Assembly: GCA_003696465.1 (NCBI GenBank)
Contig: RFHG01000150.1
Location: forward strand, 1-10,786
Length of the DNA: 10,786 nucleotides
Source: Gammaproteobacteria bacterium
GTDB lineage: Bacteria; Pseudomonadota; Gammaproteobacteria; J044
Direction of reading: 5' to 3'
The translations under genes were made by a program, and so were the position numbers. Below, piece after piece: positions 1-7,233 of this stretch (position 1 is its first letter; every line of letters begins with the position of its first letter). The notes under the pieces were generated by a model, which ran no database searches, was not told where the DNA came from, and saw nothing but the letters and a program-made list of their open reading frames with translations.

Positions 1-34
1 CCCGCGTGCCGGCCCGGGACATGGAGGTCATCTC

Positions 35-793
35 ATGAAGAAAACACTCCGCATCATTACCCTTGCTGCCCTGACAACCGGCCTTGCGCTTTGGGCACTA
101 ACCGGGTGGCTCTATATCTCCGACCGTGATTTCTGGCAAAGCGCACGGAAAACCACGGGCACGGTCATCGACCTGATCCCGGAGTACCGTTCCCGTAGTT
201 CCGACCCAGCGCGCACGGGCCTTTCGGCAGGCGCTGGCGAAATCACCTACAGCAACAGGACGGACACACTGTGGCGTGCCCGGGTTCGCTTTACCGACAA
301 CAAGGGGCAGATACGCGAGTTTACCGACCGTACCGCTGCCAACCCGCCCCTGTATGACCGGGGACAGCAGGTTGTCGTCCTCTACGACCCGAAAAATCCG
401 CTAAACGCGCGGGTAGATGGCGGTTTCAAATACCTGCCCTCGGTGGTGACGGGGTTCATAGGCACCGCCTTTCTGCTGCCTGGACTCATCATGCTAGGTG
501 TGCTCGTGAAAGGGAGCAGTCGGCGTCGTTTACGGGAAAACGGTCAGCGTATCGAGGCAACAGTCGTGGACATAGAGCGCAACGGCCGGATCGAGGTCAA
601 TGGCCGCAGCCCCTGGGTCCTGCGTGCCCACTGGAAACATCCCGCCAGCGGTCAGACCCTCCTGTTCGAGAGCGAAAACCTCTGGATCAATCCAGAGCCC
701 TTTCTGGGAAGGAAGACGGTTACCGTATTTCTGGATCCGCGCAATCCGAAGCGTTACTGGGTCGACACCTCATTTCTCCCGCAAAACGCGTGA
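35..793 (+). CDS. DUF3592-like membrane protein with two soluble domains
   Basis: This 252-residue protein of unknown function has two hydrophobic segments, at about residues 7-28 and 135-158. A first soluble domain (about 35-130) lies between them and a second (about 165-250) follows. Both have the look of DUF3592 domains: an early T-V-x-D-x strand and a late V-x-V-x-x-D-P-x-N-P strand. By the positive-inside rule the N-terminus (MKK) and the SRRRLR run after segment 2 are cytoplasmic, so domain 1 would be periplasmic and domain 2 cytoplasmic. The ATG at 35 is preceded by GGAGG at 23-27 with 7 bases of spacing, which supports this start. The next gene begins 6 bases after the stop and is a paralogue of domain 2, so the two are probably co-transcribed. 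The family name rests on pattern recognition only; the gene itself is secure. Confidence 0.8.
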   Translation: MKKTLRIITLAALTTGLALWALTGWLYISDRDFWQSARKTTGTVIDLIPEYRSRSSDPARTGLSAGAGEITYSNRTDTLWRARVRFTDNKGQIREFTDRTAANPPLYDRGQQVVVLYDPKNPLNARVDGGFKYLPSVVTGFIGTAFLLPGLIMLGVLVKGSSRRRLRENGQRIEATVVDIERNGRIEVNGRSPWVLRAHWKHPASGQTLLFESENLWINPEPFLGRKTVTVFLDPRNPKRYWVDTSFLPQNA

Positions 794-799
794 TGAACC

Positions 800-1186
800 A
801 TGAATACACCCGTTTCAGACTCTGCGCGTTTCGCCCGGATTGCGGAGAACCGGGCAAAATCCGACTGCTTCCCGGGAAGGATAATTTATTCCGTCTTTTT
901 CCTGCTGGGGTGTATTGCCCTGGTTGCAGCCCTGCTCATCAATAGGACCGTAAACAACTTTGAGATTCATGCAGTAGCCGATGATGACCTGCCACACTGG
1001 GTCATCCATGCCAAATGGACCAATCCTCAAAACGGCAAGCTGTACCGGTTTATCAGCGACCCTCTGGAAATTGACCCTGCGCCCTTTCTGGAAGGGAAAA
1101 AATGGGTTCGGGTGGCCATCAATCCCGATGCCCCCGAGCGGGACTACATGATAGACACTACCTTTCTGCCGGAACTGTCCGAATGA
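800..1186 (+). CDS. Short DUF3592-like membrane protein, paralogue of the upstream gene
   Basis: This 128-residue protein has a basic N-terminal stretch (about 1-27), one membrane segment (about 28-47) and one soluble domain. Residues from the WVIHAKW strand to the end match the C-terminal domain of the preceding protein at nearly half of about 57 positions by eye, including W-V-x-x-A-x-W, P-x-P-F-L and D-T-(S/T)-F-L-P. It therefore looks like a partial tandem duplication that kept one membrane anchor and one domain. It starts 6 bases after the previous stop with no strong Shine-Dalgarno, which suggests translational coupling. No catalytic motif is visible and the function is unknown. By the positive-inside rule its domain would be periplasmic, opposite to the homologous domain in the neighbour. 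Confidence 0.75.
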   Translation: MNTPVSDSARFARIAENRAKSDCFPGRIIYSVFFLLGCIALVAALLINRTVNNFEIHAVADDDLPHWVIHAKWTNPQNGKLYRFISDPLEIDPAPFLEGKKWVRVAINPDAPERDYMIDTTFLPELSE

Positions 1187-1258
1187 CCGGAACCTGTGGA
1201 ATAAAACATGCCCCAGGCGCATCGTTTCCTGTGACAAACCAGAAAGGGAACGCCCTGC

Positions 1259-2131
1259 ATGCGCCGCATCACAAGACTCTGCCCCGCCCTACTACTGATT
1301 CTGTCTTGCCTGCCCGGCGCTCTGCCGGCTGCCGAATATCTGCTTTCGGCACCGCCACGGGAGGACGCCGAGGCCGCCCACCGGATCTACGACCCGATCG
1401 CCCGCTTCCTGACCGAGCAGACCGGAGACCGTTTTCGCTATGTGTTCCCCGGAAGCTGGCTCGCCTACCAGTCGGCCCTGGCGGATGATCGCTATGACCA
1501 GGTATTCGACGGCCCGCATTTCGTGGCCTGGCGCATGGCGCGGCATGGACACGAGCCGCTGGTACGGATACCGGGCCAGCTGAAGTTCACGGTCATCGCC
1601 CGCAACGACAGCGGCCTCACACGGATCGAGGATTTGAGCGGAAACCGCGTATGCGGCCATCCGCCACCCCATCTTGCCACCCTGGGGCTCATGGCACGGC
1701 TGGACAACCCGGCCCGACAGCCGCGTATCAAGGAAGCGCCCACCTTCCGCAAGCAATTCGATGCCCTGCTCGCCGGCAAGTGCGAGGCGATGGTCCTGCC
1801 GAACCGCCTATTGAAGAAATTCCTGACCAGTGAAACGCCGGTTCATGTCATTGGCAGCCTGCAGCCTGTGGCGCATCAGGCCATCACGGCAAGCAGTCGT
1901 ATTCCGCCGGATCTGCGCGCAAGGATTCGTGAACTGCTTTTGAGCAGGGAAGGTCAGGAAGCGATGGCGGAGCTTCGCCAGCGCTATGCCCGGGGCAAGG
2001 AACTGGTTGCCGCACATCCGCAGGACTACGACCAGAGCACGGCCCGCCTGCTGGAGCCCGTGTGGTTCTTCAGCAGCAGCAACCCGAAGCATGCGGGCAA
2101 GCTGCGCGGGGCCGGGTCACCGGCAAACTGA
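1259..2131 (+). CDS. PhnD-type periplasmic solute-binding protein (orphan)
   Basis: This 290-residue exported protein belongs to the phosphate/phosphite/phosphonate (PhnD-like) type 2 periplasmic binding family. It has a signal peptide with a basic N-terminus, a leucine-rich core at about 10-18 and a likely signal peptidase I site after ALPA (residues 21-24). Cys17 in the core (ILSC) makes a lipoprotein a weaker alternative. Family signs are the YDQVFDGPHFVAW segment (79-91), the LSGNRVCGHPPPHLATL hinge-strand segment (126-142) and AGKCEAMVLP (172-181). Cys132 and Cys175 would be the only cysteines of the mature protein after signal peptidase I cleavage and could form a disulfide. AAGGGA lies 9 bases before the ATG. 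No permease or ATPase gene is adjacent, so the ligand is unknown and the protein may serve sensing or a distant transporter. It converges on iscX with only 13 bases between them. Confidence 0.82.
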   Translation: MRRITRLCPALLLILSCLPGALPAAEYLLSAPPREDAEAAHRIYDPIARFLTEQTGDRFRYVFPGSWLAYQSALADDRYDQVFDGPHFVAWRMARHGHEPLVRIPGQLKFTVIARNDSGLTRIEDLSGNRVCGHPPPHLATLGLMARLDNPARQPRIKEAPTFRKQFDALLAGKCEAMVLPNRLLKKFLTSETPVHVIGSLQPVAHQAITASSRIPPDLRARIRELLLSREGQEAMAELRQRYARGKELVAAHPQDYDQSTARLLEPVWFFSSSNPKHAGKLRGAGSPAN

Positions 2132-2144
2132 GTTACAGGCCGGA

Positions 2145-2345
2145 CTATTCGCGTTCCTCGATCCAGGCCATCTGGATGGCCTCGAGGATGCGCTCGCCGG
2201 AGTGATCGGGGTCGTCATCGAACTCGTCGAGTTCGAGCACCCAGTTGCGCAGATCAACGAAATTGACCTTGAGGGGATCGACATCGGGGTGTTTTTCGTC
2301 GAGCGCGATGGCAATATCGAGACTGTCGGTCCATTTCAGGCCCAT
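2145..2345 (-). CDS. iscX: IscX, small acidic IscS-binding protein of the ISC operon
   Basis: This 66-residue protein is the usual IscX (YfhJ) size and carries the family pattern: a W-x-D-x-x-x-I-A start, D-P-x-x-V-x-F-x-D-L-R-x-W (about 23-35), an acidic L-x-E-x-x-x-F-x-D-D-P stretch, and an ending of ILEAIQMAWIEE. IscX binds IscS near the site used by frataxin, binds iron weakly, and is thought to tune the rate of cluster assembly; that role is family knowledge. The ATG at 2345 is preceded by a strong GGAGGG that begins in the fdx stop codon, with fdx ending 12 bases upstream, so it is clearly the last gene of the operon. The stop lies 13 bases from the end of the converging solute-binding protein gene, and I see no convincing terminator there. 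Confidence 0.95.
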   Translation of the reverse strand: MGLKWTDSLDIAIALDEKHPDVDPLKVNFVDLRNWVLELDEFDDDPDHSGERILEAIQMAWIEERE

Positions 2346-2357
2346 TTCACACCCTCC

Positions 2358-2696
2358 TCAGTGATTCTCGGAAACCATGTTGATGGTGTACTTGGGGATC
2401 TCGACCACGAGATCCTCGCCGTCGACCACGGCCTGACAGCTCAGACGCGAGTCCATGTCCACGCCCCAGGCCTTGTCGAGCATGTCCTCTTCCTCTTCGC
2501 TCGGCTCATTGAGCGAGTCGAAGCCTTCGCGCACCCACACATGGCAGGTGGTACAGGCACAGGACTTCTCGCAGGCATGCTCGATCTCGATACCGTTTTC
2601 AAGCGCGGCATCGCAGATGGTCGTGCCCGGCTCGGCCTCGACGACCGCGCCGTCGGGGCAAAGCTCCTCGTGCGGCAGGAAAATGATCTTCGGCAT
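2358..2696 (-). CDS. fdx: ISC-type [2Fe-2S] ferredoxin
   Basis: This 112-residue adrenodoxin-type ferredoxin donates electrons during cluster building on IscU and IscA. The ligand set C-x5-C-x2-C plus a distal cysteine is present as Cys42, Cys48, Cys51 and Cys87, in the contexts EHACEKSCACTTCH and SRLSCQA. Cys46 is the extra, non-ligand cysteine also found in E. coli Fdx. The acidic helix EPSEEEEDMLDKAWG (64-78) is the region used by this family to dock with partners such as IscS. The C-terminal IPKYTIN motif is conserved. The length equals that of the E. coli protein to within one residue. The gene begins 11 bases after the hscA stop, with a GAGGT-like site overlapping that stop. Confidence 0.97.
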   Translation of the reverse strand: MPKIIFLPHEELCPDGAVVEAEPGTTICDAALENGIEIEHACEKSCACTTCHVWVREGFDSLNEPSEEEEDMLDKAWGVDMDSRLSCQAVVDGEDLVVEIPKYTINMVSENH

Positions 2697-2707
2697 GTCG
2701 GTTTACC

Positions 2708-4579
2708 TCATTCGAATTCTTCGACGCTGCGTCCCTGCATCATGCCCTGGACGCTGCGATTCATGCGCCGCGCAACGAATTCCTCGCTGGCGGACTCGAG
2801 TGCCTTGATGGCCTGCTCGATGGCCTCCGGGTCGGTGCCGGCACGGGCCTGTTCCAGTTCGCTGCGTGCGGCGTCGATGGCTGCACGCTCTTCTCCGTTC
2901 AAGAGATCACCATCCTTTTCCAGCGCGCTGTCGAGGGCCTCCAGCACCCGGTCGGCCTCGACCTGCTGTTCGCGCAGCTTGCGCGCCTCCATGTCCTCGC
3001 GGGCATGGGCGAAGGAGTCCTTGAGCATCTGCTCGATCTGCTCGTCGCTCAGTCCATAGGAGGGCTTGACCTCGATGCTGGCGCGGGCGCCGCTGGTCAG
3101 CTCCTCGGCCTCGACGTGCAGCAGGCCATCGGCATCCACCTGATAGGTCACGCGGATGCGTGCGGCCCCGGCCACCATGGGCGGGATGCCGCGCAGGGTA
3201 AAGCGGGCCAGGGAGCGGTTTTCATCCACCACGTCGCGCTCGCCCTGCACCACATGGATGGTCATCGCCGTCTGCCCATCCTTGAAGGTGGTGAATTCCT
3301 GGGCACGGGCCACCGGTATGGTGGTATTGCGCGGAATGATCTTTTCCACCAGACCGCCCATGGTCTCGATTCCGAGTGACAGCGGGATGACATCGAGCAG
3401 CAGCATGTCGGAATCGGGCTTGTTGCCGGCCAGGATGTCGGCCTGGATGGCAGCACCGATGGCCACCACCTGATCCGGGTCGATGTCGGCCAGCGGCTCG
3501 CGACCAAAGAATTCGGCAATGCGCGCACGCACCCGGGGCACCCGGGTGGATCCTCCCACCAGCACCACATCCTTGACTTCTTCGGCCTCGACACCGGCAT
3601 CGCGCAGGGCACGGCGGCAGGCCACGATGGTACGGCTGATGAGGGGATCGATCATTTCCTCAAAGGCCGTACGCGTCAGCGTGGCGGTGGCCTTGCGACC
3701 TTCGGCCAGCTCGATCTCGATCACCATTTCCTCGGCCTCGGTCAGCGCGATCTTGGCGGCAGTGGCGGCATCGAGCAGGCGGCGCATCAGTTTCGGATCC
3801 GAGGTATCCTCGATGCCCAGCTCGGCAATTAGCCATTCGGCAATGGCATGATCGAAGTCATCCCCCCCAAGGGCACTGTCGCCGCCGGTGGACAACACCT
3901 CGAACACGCCCTTGTTGAGGCGCAGGATGGAGATGTCGAAGGTGCCGCCGCCCAGGTCATAGACCGCAATCACGCCCTCCACCTCGCGATCCAGGCCATA
4001 GGCCACGGCCGCGGCAGTGGGTTCGTTCAGCAGGCGGAAGACATTGAGCCCGGCGAGCGTCGCCGCGTCCTTGGTGGCCTGGCGCTGGGCATCGTCGAAA
4101 TAGGCCGGCACGGTGATGACCACACCGGCCAGCTCGCCACCGAGGCTCTTTTCGGCACGCGCCTTGAGCACCTTGAGGATCTCGGCCGAGACCTGTACCG
4201 GTGTGACCGGGCCGGCCGCGGTGCAGATACGGGGCACCGGGCCATCGTCCTCGCAGAATTCGAACGGCAACTCGCCGGCGATGCGCCGCACGTCCTCGCG
4301 CCCGCGGCCCATGAGCCGCTTGATGGAGGCAATGGTGTTGTGCGGATCTTCTGCGGCCGCGGCCTTTGCCTCGTGGCCGACAATGACCGTGCCGTCCGGC
4401 AGATAGCGCACGACGGACGGGAGCAGCACACGCCCCTCCTCGTCCGGCAGCACCACCGGCACGCCACTGCGCACGGTGGCAACCAGCGAGTTGGTGGTCC
4501 CCAGGTCGATGCCTGCCGCCAGCCGATGCTGGTGCGGGGCGGTGGACATGCCGGGTTCGGAAATCTGCAGCAGCGCCAT
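2708..4579 (-). CDS. hscA: HscA, Hsp70-type chaperone for IscU cluster transfer
   Basis: This 623-residue specialised Hsp70 uses ATP to promote release of the Fe-S cluster from IscU to acceptor proteins. The ATPase domain (about 20-390) shows the phosphate-1 loop GIDLGTTNS (23-31), VYDLGGGTFDIS and the VLVGGSTRVPRVR motif. The substrate-binding domain (about 395-510) begins at LLLDVIPLSLGIETMGG and contains NTTIPVARAQEFTTFKDGQ. A helical lid forms the C-terminus. The N-terminus MALLQISEPG is the same as I recall for E. coli HscA, which fixes the start at 4579. AAAGG stands about 7 bases upstream. The protein is only a few residues longer than the E. coli one. Its client peptide, LPPVK, is intact in the IscU of this operon. 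A 67-base gap separates it from hscB. Confidence 0.97.
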   Translation of the reverse strand: MALLQISEPGMSTAPHQHRLAAGIDLGTTNSLVATVRSGVPVVLPDEEGRVLLPSVVRYLPDGTVIVGHEAKAAAAEDPHNTIASIKRLMGRGREDVRRIAGELPFEFCEDDGPVPRICTAAGPVTPVQVSAEILKVLKARAEKSLGGELAGVVITVPAYFDDAQRQATKDAATLAGLNVFRLLNEPTAAAVAYGLDREVEGVIAVYDLGGGTFDISILRLNKGVFEVLSTGGDSALGGDDFDHAIAEWLIAELGIEDTSDPKLMRRLLDAATAAKIALTEAEEMVIEIELAEGRKATATLTRTAFEEMIDPLISRTIVACRRALRDAGVEAEEVKDVVLVGGSTRVPRVRARIAEFFGREPLADIDPDQVVAIGAAIQADILAGNKPDSDMLLLDVIPLSLGIETMGGLVEKIIPRNTTIPVARAQEFTTFKDGQTAMTIHVVQGERDVVDENRSLARFTLRGIPPMVAGAARIRVTYQVDADGLLHVEAEELTSGARASIEVKPSYGLSDEQIEQMLKDSFAHAREDMEARKLREQQVEADRVLEALDSALEKDGDLLNGEERAAIDAARSELEQARAGTDPEAIEQAIKALESASEEFVARRMNRSVQGMMQGRSVEEFE

Positions 4580-4616
4580 GACAGGGCCTTTTGTTCGAAA
4601 TGATTAAACAGGGATA

Positions 4617-4630
4617 GGGGCACTGGCCCC
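4617..4630 (-). other. Small GC-rich inverted repeat in the hscB-hscA gap
   Basis: GGGGC and GCCCC form a perfect 5-bp stem with a 4-base loop, in the 67-base gap between hscB and hscA. On the transcribed (minus) strand it is followed by TATCCCTGTTTAATC, with no uridine run, so it is not a standard intrinsic terminator. It could be a processing or stability element, or chance in GC-rich DNA. Confidence 0.3.
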
Positions 4631-4646
4631 GACAATGATCGCAAGC

Positions 4647-5195
4647 TTACAGCAACTGTTCCTCGATCTGCTCCTGCTTGCGCTGCAACTCGTCGTTCAC
4701 GCGGCGGAAAAACTGCAGCTTCAGGGCCGCCTCACGGGCCGCGTCCAGGTCGTTGCTCGCCCAGGCCTCGGCAAACTCTTTCTGCAGCGCGCGCTGCCAG
4801 TCGCGCAGCTCACGGGCCAGGGCATCGAGCTCGGCGAGGGGATCATCGCCCTGCCCGGCCTCTTCGAGCCGCTCGCGCAGTTCCATCTGCTGCATGAGAA
4901 AGGCCGGGTCGGAGGTGGTGTCCTTGTCCGCATCCAGATGAACCCCGCGCAGCTCCAGCAGATACTTGAGCCTGCGCAGCGGATCCTTCAGCGTCTCGTA
5001 GGCCTCGTTCACGAAGCCCGCGCTCTGGACCGACAGGCGCCGCTCCTGTGCACCGGCAGAGGCAAAGCGATCCGGATGCAGCTGGCTCTGCAGCGCGCGA
5101 TAGCGTGCATCCAGAGCGGCCCGGTCCACCTCGGGCCCCGGCTCCAGCCCGAACAGGCTGAAGTAGTCCTGGGCGAGATCGACGGGTGCGGTCAT
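4647..5195 (-). CDS. hscB: HscB, J-domain co-chaperone of HscA
   Basis: This protein delivers IscU to HscA and stimulates HscA ATPase activity. With the ATG at 5195 it has 182 residues. The N-terminal J domain (about 10-85) opens with the QDYFSLFGL motif and holds the essential HPD at residues 40-42 (in LHPDRF). The C-terminal part begins with FLMQQMELRERLEE, the region that contacts IscU in this family, and ends in a helical bundle. An in-frame GTG at 5219 would add 8 residues and overlap iscA. I prefer the ATG because it lies one base after the iscA stop (TGA-A-ATG), has the stronger start codon, and sits just before the conserved DYF motif. The ribosome site is weak, so coupled re-initiation after iscA is likely. 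Confidence 0.93.
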   Translation of the reverse strand: MTAPVDLAQDYFSLFGLEPGPEVDRAALDARYRALQSQLHPDRFASAGAQERRLSVQSAGFVNEAYETLKDPLRRLKYLLELRGVHLDADKDTTSDPAFLMQQMELRERLEEAGQGDDPLAELDALARELRDWQRALQKEFAEAWASNDLDAAREAALKLQFFRRVNDELQRKQEQIEEQLL

Positions 5196-5196
5196 T

Positions 5197-5520
5197 TCAG
5201 ACCGTAAAACTCTCGCCACAACCGCAACGATCCTTCTCGTTGGGGTTGTTGAACTTGAAGCCCTCGTTCAGACCTTCCTTGGCATAGTCCAGCTCGGTAC
5301 CGTCGAGGTAGAGCAGGCTCTTGGGGTCGATGATCAGCTTCACGCCCTTATCCTCGAACACCTGGTCCTCGTCCTGCAGCTCGTCGGCAAACTCCATGAC
5401 ATAGGCCATGCCGGAACAGCCGGACGGCTTGACGCCAAGCCGCAGGCCGATGCCCTTGCCGCGCTTGTCGAGGAAGTCGCGGATACGCTGCGCGGCGGTG
5501 TCGGTGAGCGTGATGGCCAT
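5197..5520 (-). CDS. iscA: IscA, A-type Fe-S carrier
   Basis: This 107-residue A-type carrier is exactly the length of E. coli IscA and carries the three ligand cysteines Cys35 (KPSGCSGMAY), Cys99 and Cys101 (RCGCGESF). A-type proteins receive clusters from IscU and pass them to apo-enzymes, particularly for [4Fe-4S] formation. The reading frame stays open upstream through iscU, but the ATG at 5520 gives the family N-terminus MAITLTD. Its likely ribosome site is GGAG at 5531-5534, within the last codons of iscU and 10 bases from the ATG. A second purine run, GAGG at 5522-5525, is only one base from the start and too close to work. The iscU stop is 7 bases upstream, so the two genes are tightly linked. 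Confidence 0.96.
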   Translation of the reverse strand: MAITLTDTAAQRIRDFLDKRGKGIGLRLGVKPSGCSGMAYVMEFADELQDEDQVFEDKGVKLIIDPKSLLYLDGTELDYAKEGLNEGFKFNNPNEKDRCGCGESFTV

Positions 5521-5527
5521 GCCTCGG

Positions 5528-5917
5528 TTACTCCGCCTCGCCGTGCTTGCGCTTGTAGTCCTCGATGGCCGCCTTGATGGCGTCCTCGGCCAGCACGGAA
5601 CAGTGCACCTTGACCGGCGGCAGCTCCAGCTCCTCGGCGATCTCGGTGTTCTTGATCTGGGCCGCCTCGTCCAGGGTCTTGCCCTTGACCCACTCGGTGA
5701 GCAGCGAGCTGGAGGCAATCGCGGAGCCGCAGCCATAGGTCTTGAACCTGGCATCCTCGATGACGCCCTCGTCATTGACCTTGATCTGCAGGCGCATCAC
5801 GTCGCCACAGGCCGGTGCACCCACCATGCCGGTGCCGACATGCTCGTCGCTCTTGTCGAAGGAACCCACGTTGCGGGGGTTCTCGTAATGATCGAGTACC
5901 TTCTTGCTGTATGCCAT
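5528..5917 (-). CDS. iscU: IscU, Fe-S cluster scaffold
   Basis: This 129-residue protein is the scaffold on which IscS-derived sulfur and iron are joined into [2Fe-2S] and [4Fe-4S] clusters. The three ligand cysteines are at 37 (GAPACGD), 63 (TYGCGSA) and 106 (KVHCSVLAED), with Asp39 and His105 beside them. The HscA recognition peptide LPPVK is at about 99-103. The N-terminus MAYSKKVLDHYENPRNVG is nearly that of E. coli IscU. A clear GAGGAGA ribosome site precedes the ATG. The gene is separated from iscS by 60 bases that contain a 7-bp hairpin. Identification is certain at family level. Confidence 0.98.
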   Translation of the reverse strand: MAYSKKVLDHYENPRNVGSFDKSDEHVGTGMVGAPACGDVMRLQIKVNDEGVIEDARFKTYGCGSAIASSSLLTEWVKGKTLDEAAQIKNTEIAEELELPPVKVHCSVLAEDAIKAAIEDYKRKHGEAE

Positions 5918-5935
5918 GGTCTTTCTCCTCGTATG

Positions 5936-5955
5936 GATGCCCGCCTCGGGGCATC
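5936..5955 (-). other. Hairpin in the iscS-iscU intercistronic gap
   Basis: GATGCCC and GGGCATC form a perfect 7-bp stem with a 6-base loop, 18 bases before the iscU ATG and just ahead of its GAGGAGA ribosome site. On the transcribed strand no uridine run follows, so transcription should continue into iscU. It may set RNA processing or the relative amounts of iscRS and iscUA-hscBA-fdx transcript. No experiment in this organism is known to me. Confidence 0.45.
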
Positions 5956-5977
5956 TCGGGTTCTGTTCAGGCAGCGG

Positions 5978-7201
5978 TCAGTGCGCTGCCCATTCGATGC
6001 TGTCCAGGTCGATGCCTTCCTTGTACATTTCCCACAATGGGGACAGTTCACGCAGTTTTTCAACGGCTGCGCGGACATGCTCGATGGTGAAGTCGATCTC
6101 CTCCTCGGTGGTATAGCGACCGATGGAGAAGCGCAGCGAGCTGTGGGCCAGCTCGTCGTTGCGGCCCAGTGCGCGCAGCACATAACTCGGTTCCAGCGAG
6201 GCCGAGGTGCAGGCCGAGCCACTGGACACGGCAATGTCACGCACCGCCATGATGAGGCTCTCGCCCTCGACGAAGTTGAAGCTGATATTCAGGTTGCCGG
6301 CCACCCGATGCTCGAGGTCGCCATTGACATAGACCTCTTCCATGTCGCTGAAGCCTTCGAGCAGGCGGTTGCGCAGCTTGAGGATGCGCGCGTTTTCCTC
6401 CGCCATTTCGGCCTTGGCAATGGCAAAGGCCTCGCCCATGCCCACGATCTGGTGGGTGGCCAGGGTGCCGGAGCGCATGCCGCGCTCGTGCCCGCCACCG
6501 TGCATCTGGGCCTCGATGCGCACCCGCGGCTTGCGCCGAACATACAGGGCGCCGATGCCCTTGGGCCCGTAGATCTTGTGCGCGGAAAAGCTCATCAGGT
6601 CCACCGGCAGCTCGGCGAGATTGATCGGCACCTTGCCGGCGCTCTGGGCGGCATCGACATGGAAGACCACCTTGTTCTCGCGGCAGATGTTGCCAATGGC
6701 CTCGATGTCCTGGATGACCCCGATCTCGTTGTTCACGTGCATGACGCTGGCCAGGATGGTGTCCTTGCGCAGGGCAGCACGGAACTTGTCGAGATCGAGC
6801 AGGCCATTGGGCTCCGGATCGAGATAGGTGACCTCGAAACCCTCACGCTCGAGCTGGCGGCAGCTGTCGAGCACGGCCTTGTGTTCGGTCTTGACGGTGA
6901 CGATGTGCTTGCCCTTCTTCTGATAGAAGTGGGCCGCACCCTTGAGCGCCAGGTTGTCGGACTCGGTGGCACCCGAAGTCCAGACGATCTCCTTGGGATC
7001 GGCCCCCACCAGATCGGCCACCTGGGCACGGGCATTCTCGACCGCCTCTTCGGCCTCCCAGCCGAACTTGTGGCTGCGTGAAGCCGGATTGCCGAAGATG
7101 CCGTCGATGGTGAGGTAATGGGACATCTTCTCCGCCACGCGCTCGTCCACCGGGGTGGTGGCCGCGTAGTCCAGGTAGATGGGAAGCTTCAGGTTGCTCA
7201 T
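5978..7201 (-). CDS. iscS: IscS, cysteine desulfurase
   Basis: This pyridoxal-phosphate enzyme converts cysteine to alanine and passes the sulfur, as a persulfide, to IscU and to tRNA-thiolation and other partners. With the ATG at 7201 it has 407 residues, against 404 in E. coli. The N-terminus MSNLKLPIYLDYAATTPVD carries the class V aminotransferase opening motif. Cofactor-site residues include His107 (KTEHKAV), Asn158 (HVNNEIG), Asp183 and Gln186 (HVDAAQSAG), and the Schiff-base Lys209 (SFSAHKIYGPKG). The catalytic Cys331 lies in the mobile loop SSGSACTSASLEPS. The C-terminal tail that docks IscU is present. The open frame runs on into iscR, but the family alignment fixes the start. The iscR stop lies 32 bases upstream; the ribosome site is weak. 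Confidence 0.98.
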   Translation of the reverse strand: MSNLKLPIYLDYAATTPVDERVAEKMSHYLTIDGIFGNPASRSHKFGWEAEEAVENARAQVADLVGADPKEIVWTSGATESDNLALKGAAHFYQKKGKHIVTVKTEHKAVLDSCRQLEREGFEVTYLDPEPNGLLDLDKFRAALRKDTILASVMHVNNEIGVIQDIEAIGNICRENKVVFHVDAAQSAGKVPINLAELPVDLMSFSAHKIYGPKGIGALYVRRKPRVRIEAQMHGGGHERGMRSGTLATHQIVGMGEAFAIAKAEMAEENARILKLRNRLLEGFSDMEEVYVNGDLEHRVAGNLNISFNFVEGESLIMAVRDIAVSSGSACTSASLEPSYVLRALGRNDELAHSSLRFSIGRYTTEEEIDFTIEHVRAAVEKLRELSPLWEMYKEGIDLDSIEWAAH

Positions 7202-7233
7202 GTTCGTTTCTCGCTCAATAAATTCGGTTCGGA

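Noticed and set aside
1187..1258. Possible promoter in the 72-base gap before the solute-binding protein gene
   Set aside because: A-rich stretch AATAAAAC is present but no -35 at proper spacing; not supportable.
2111..2124. GCCGG/CCGGC stem near the convergent ends of the solute-binding protein gene and iscX
   Set aside because: Five base pairs inside coding sequence with no T-run on either strand; not supportable as a terminator.
1986..3059. Long plus-strand open frame over iscX, fdx and the end of hscA
   Set aside because: It is antisense to confident genes and has no recognisable domain or ribosome site.
5196..5219. GTG start at 5219 for hscB
   Set aside because: It would overlap iscA and add residues not seen in the family; the ATG one base after the iscA stop is preferred.
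5408..7081. 557-codon plus-strand open frame across iscA, iscU and iscS
   Set aside because: It runs antisense to three certain genes and its translation is low-complexity with no known domain; it results from high GC content.
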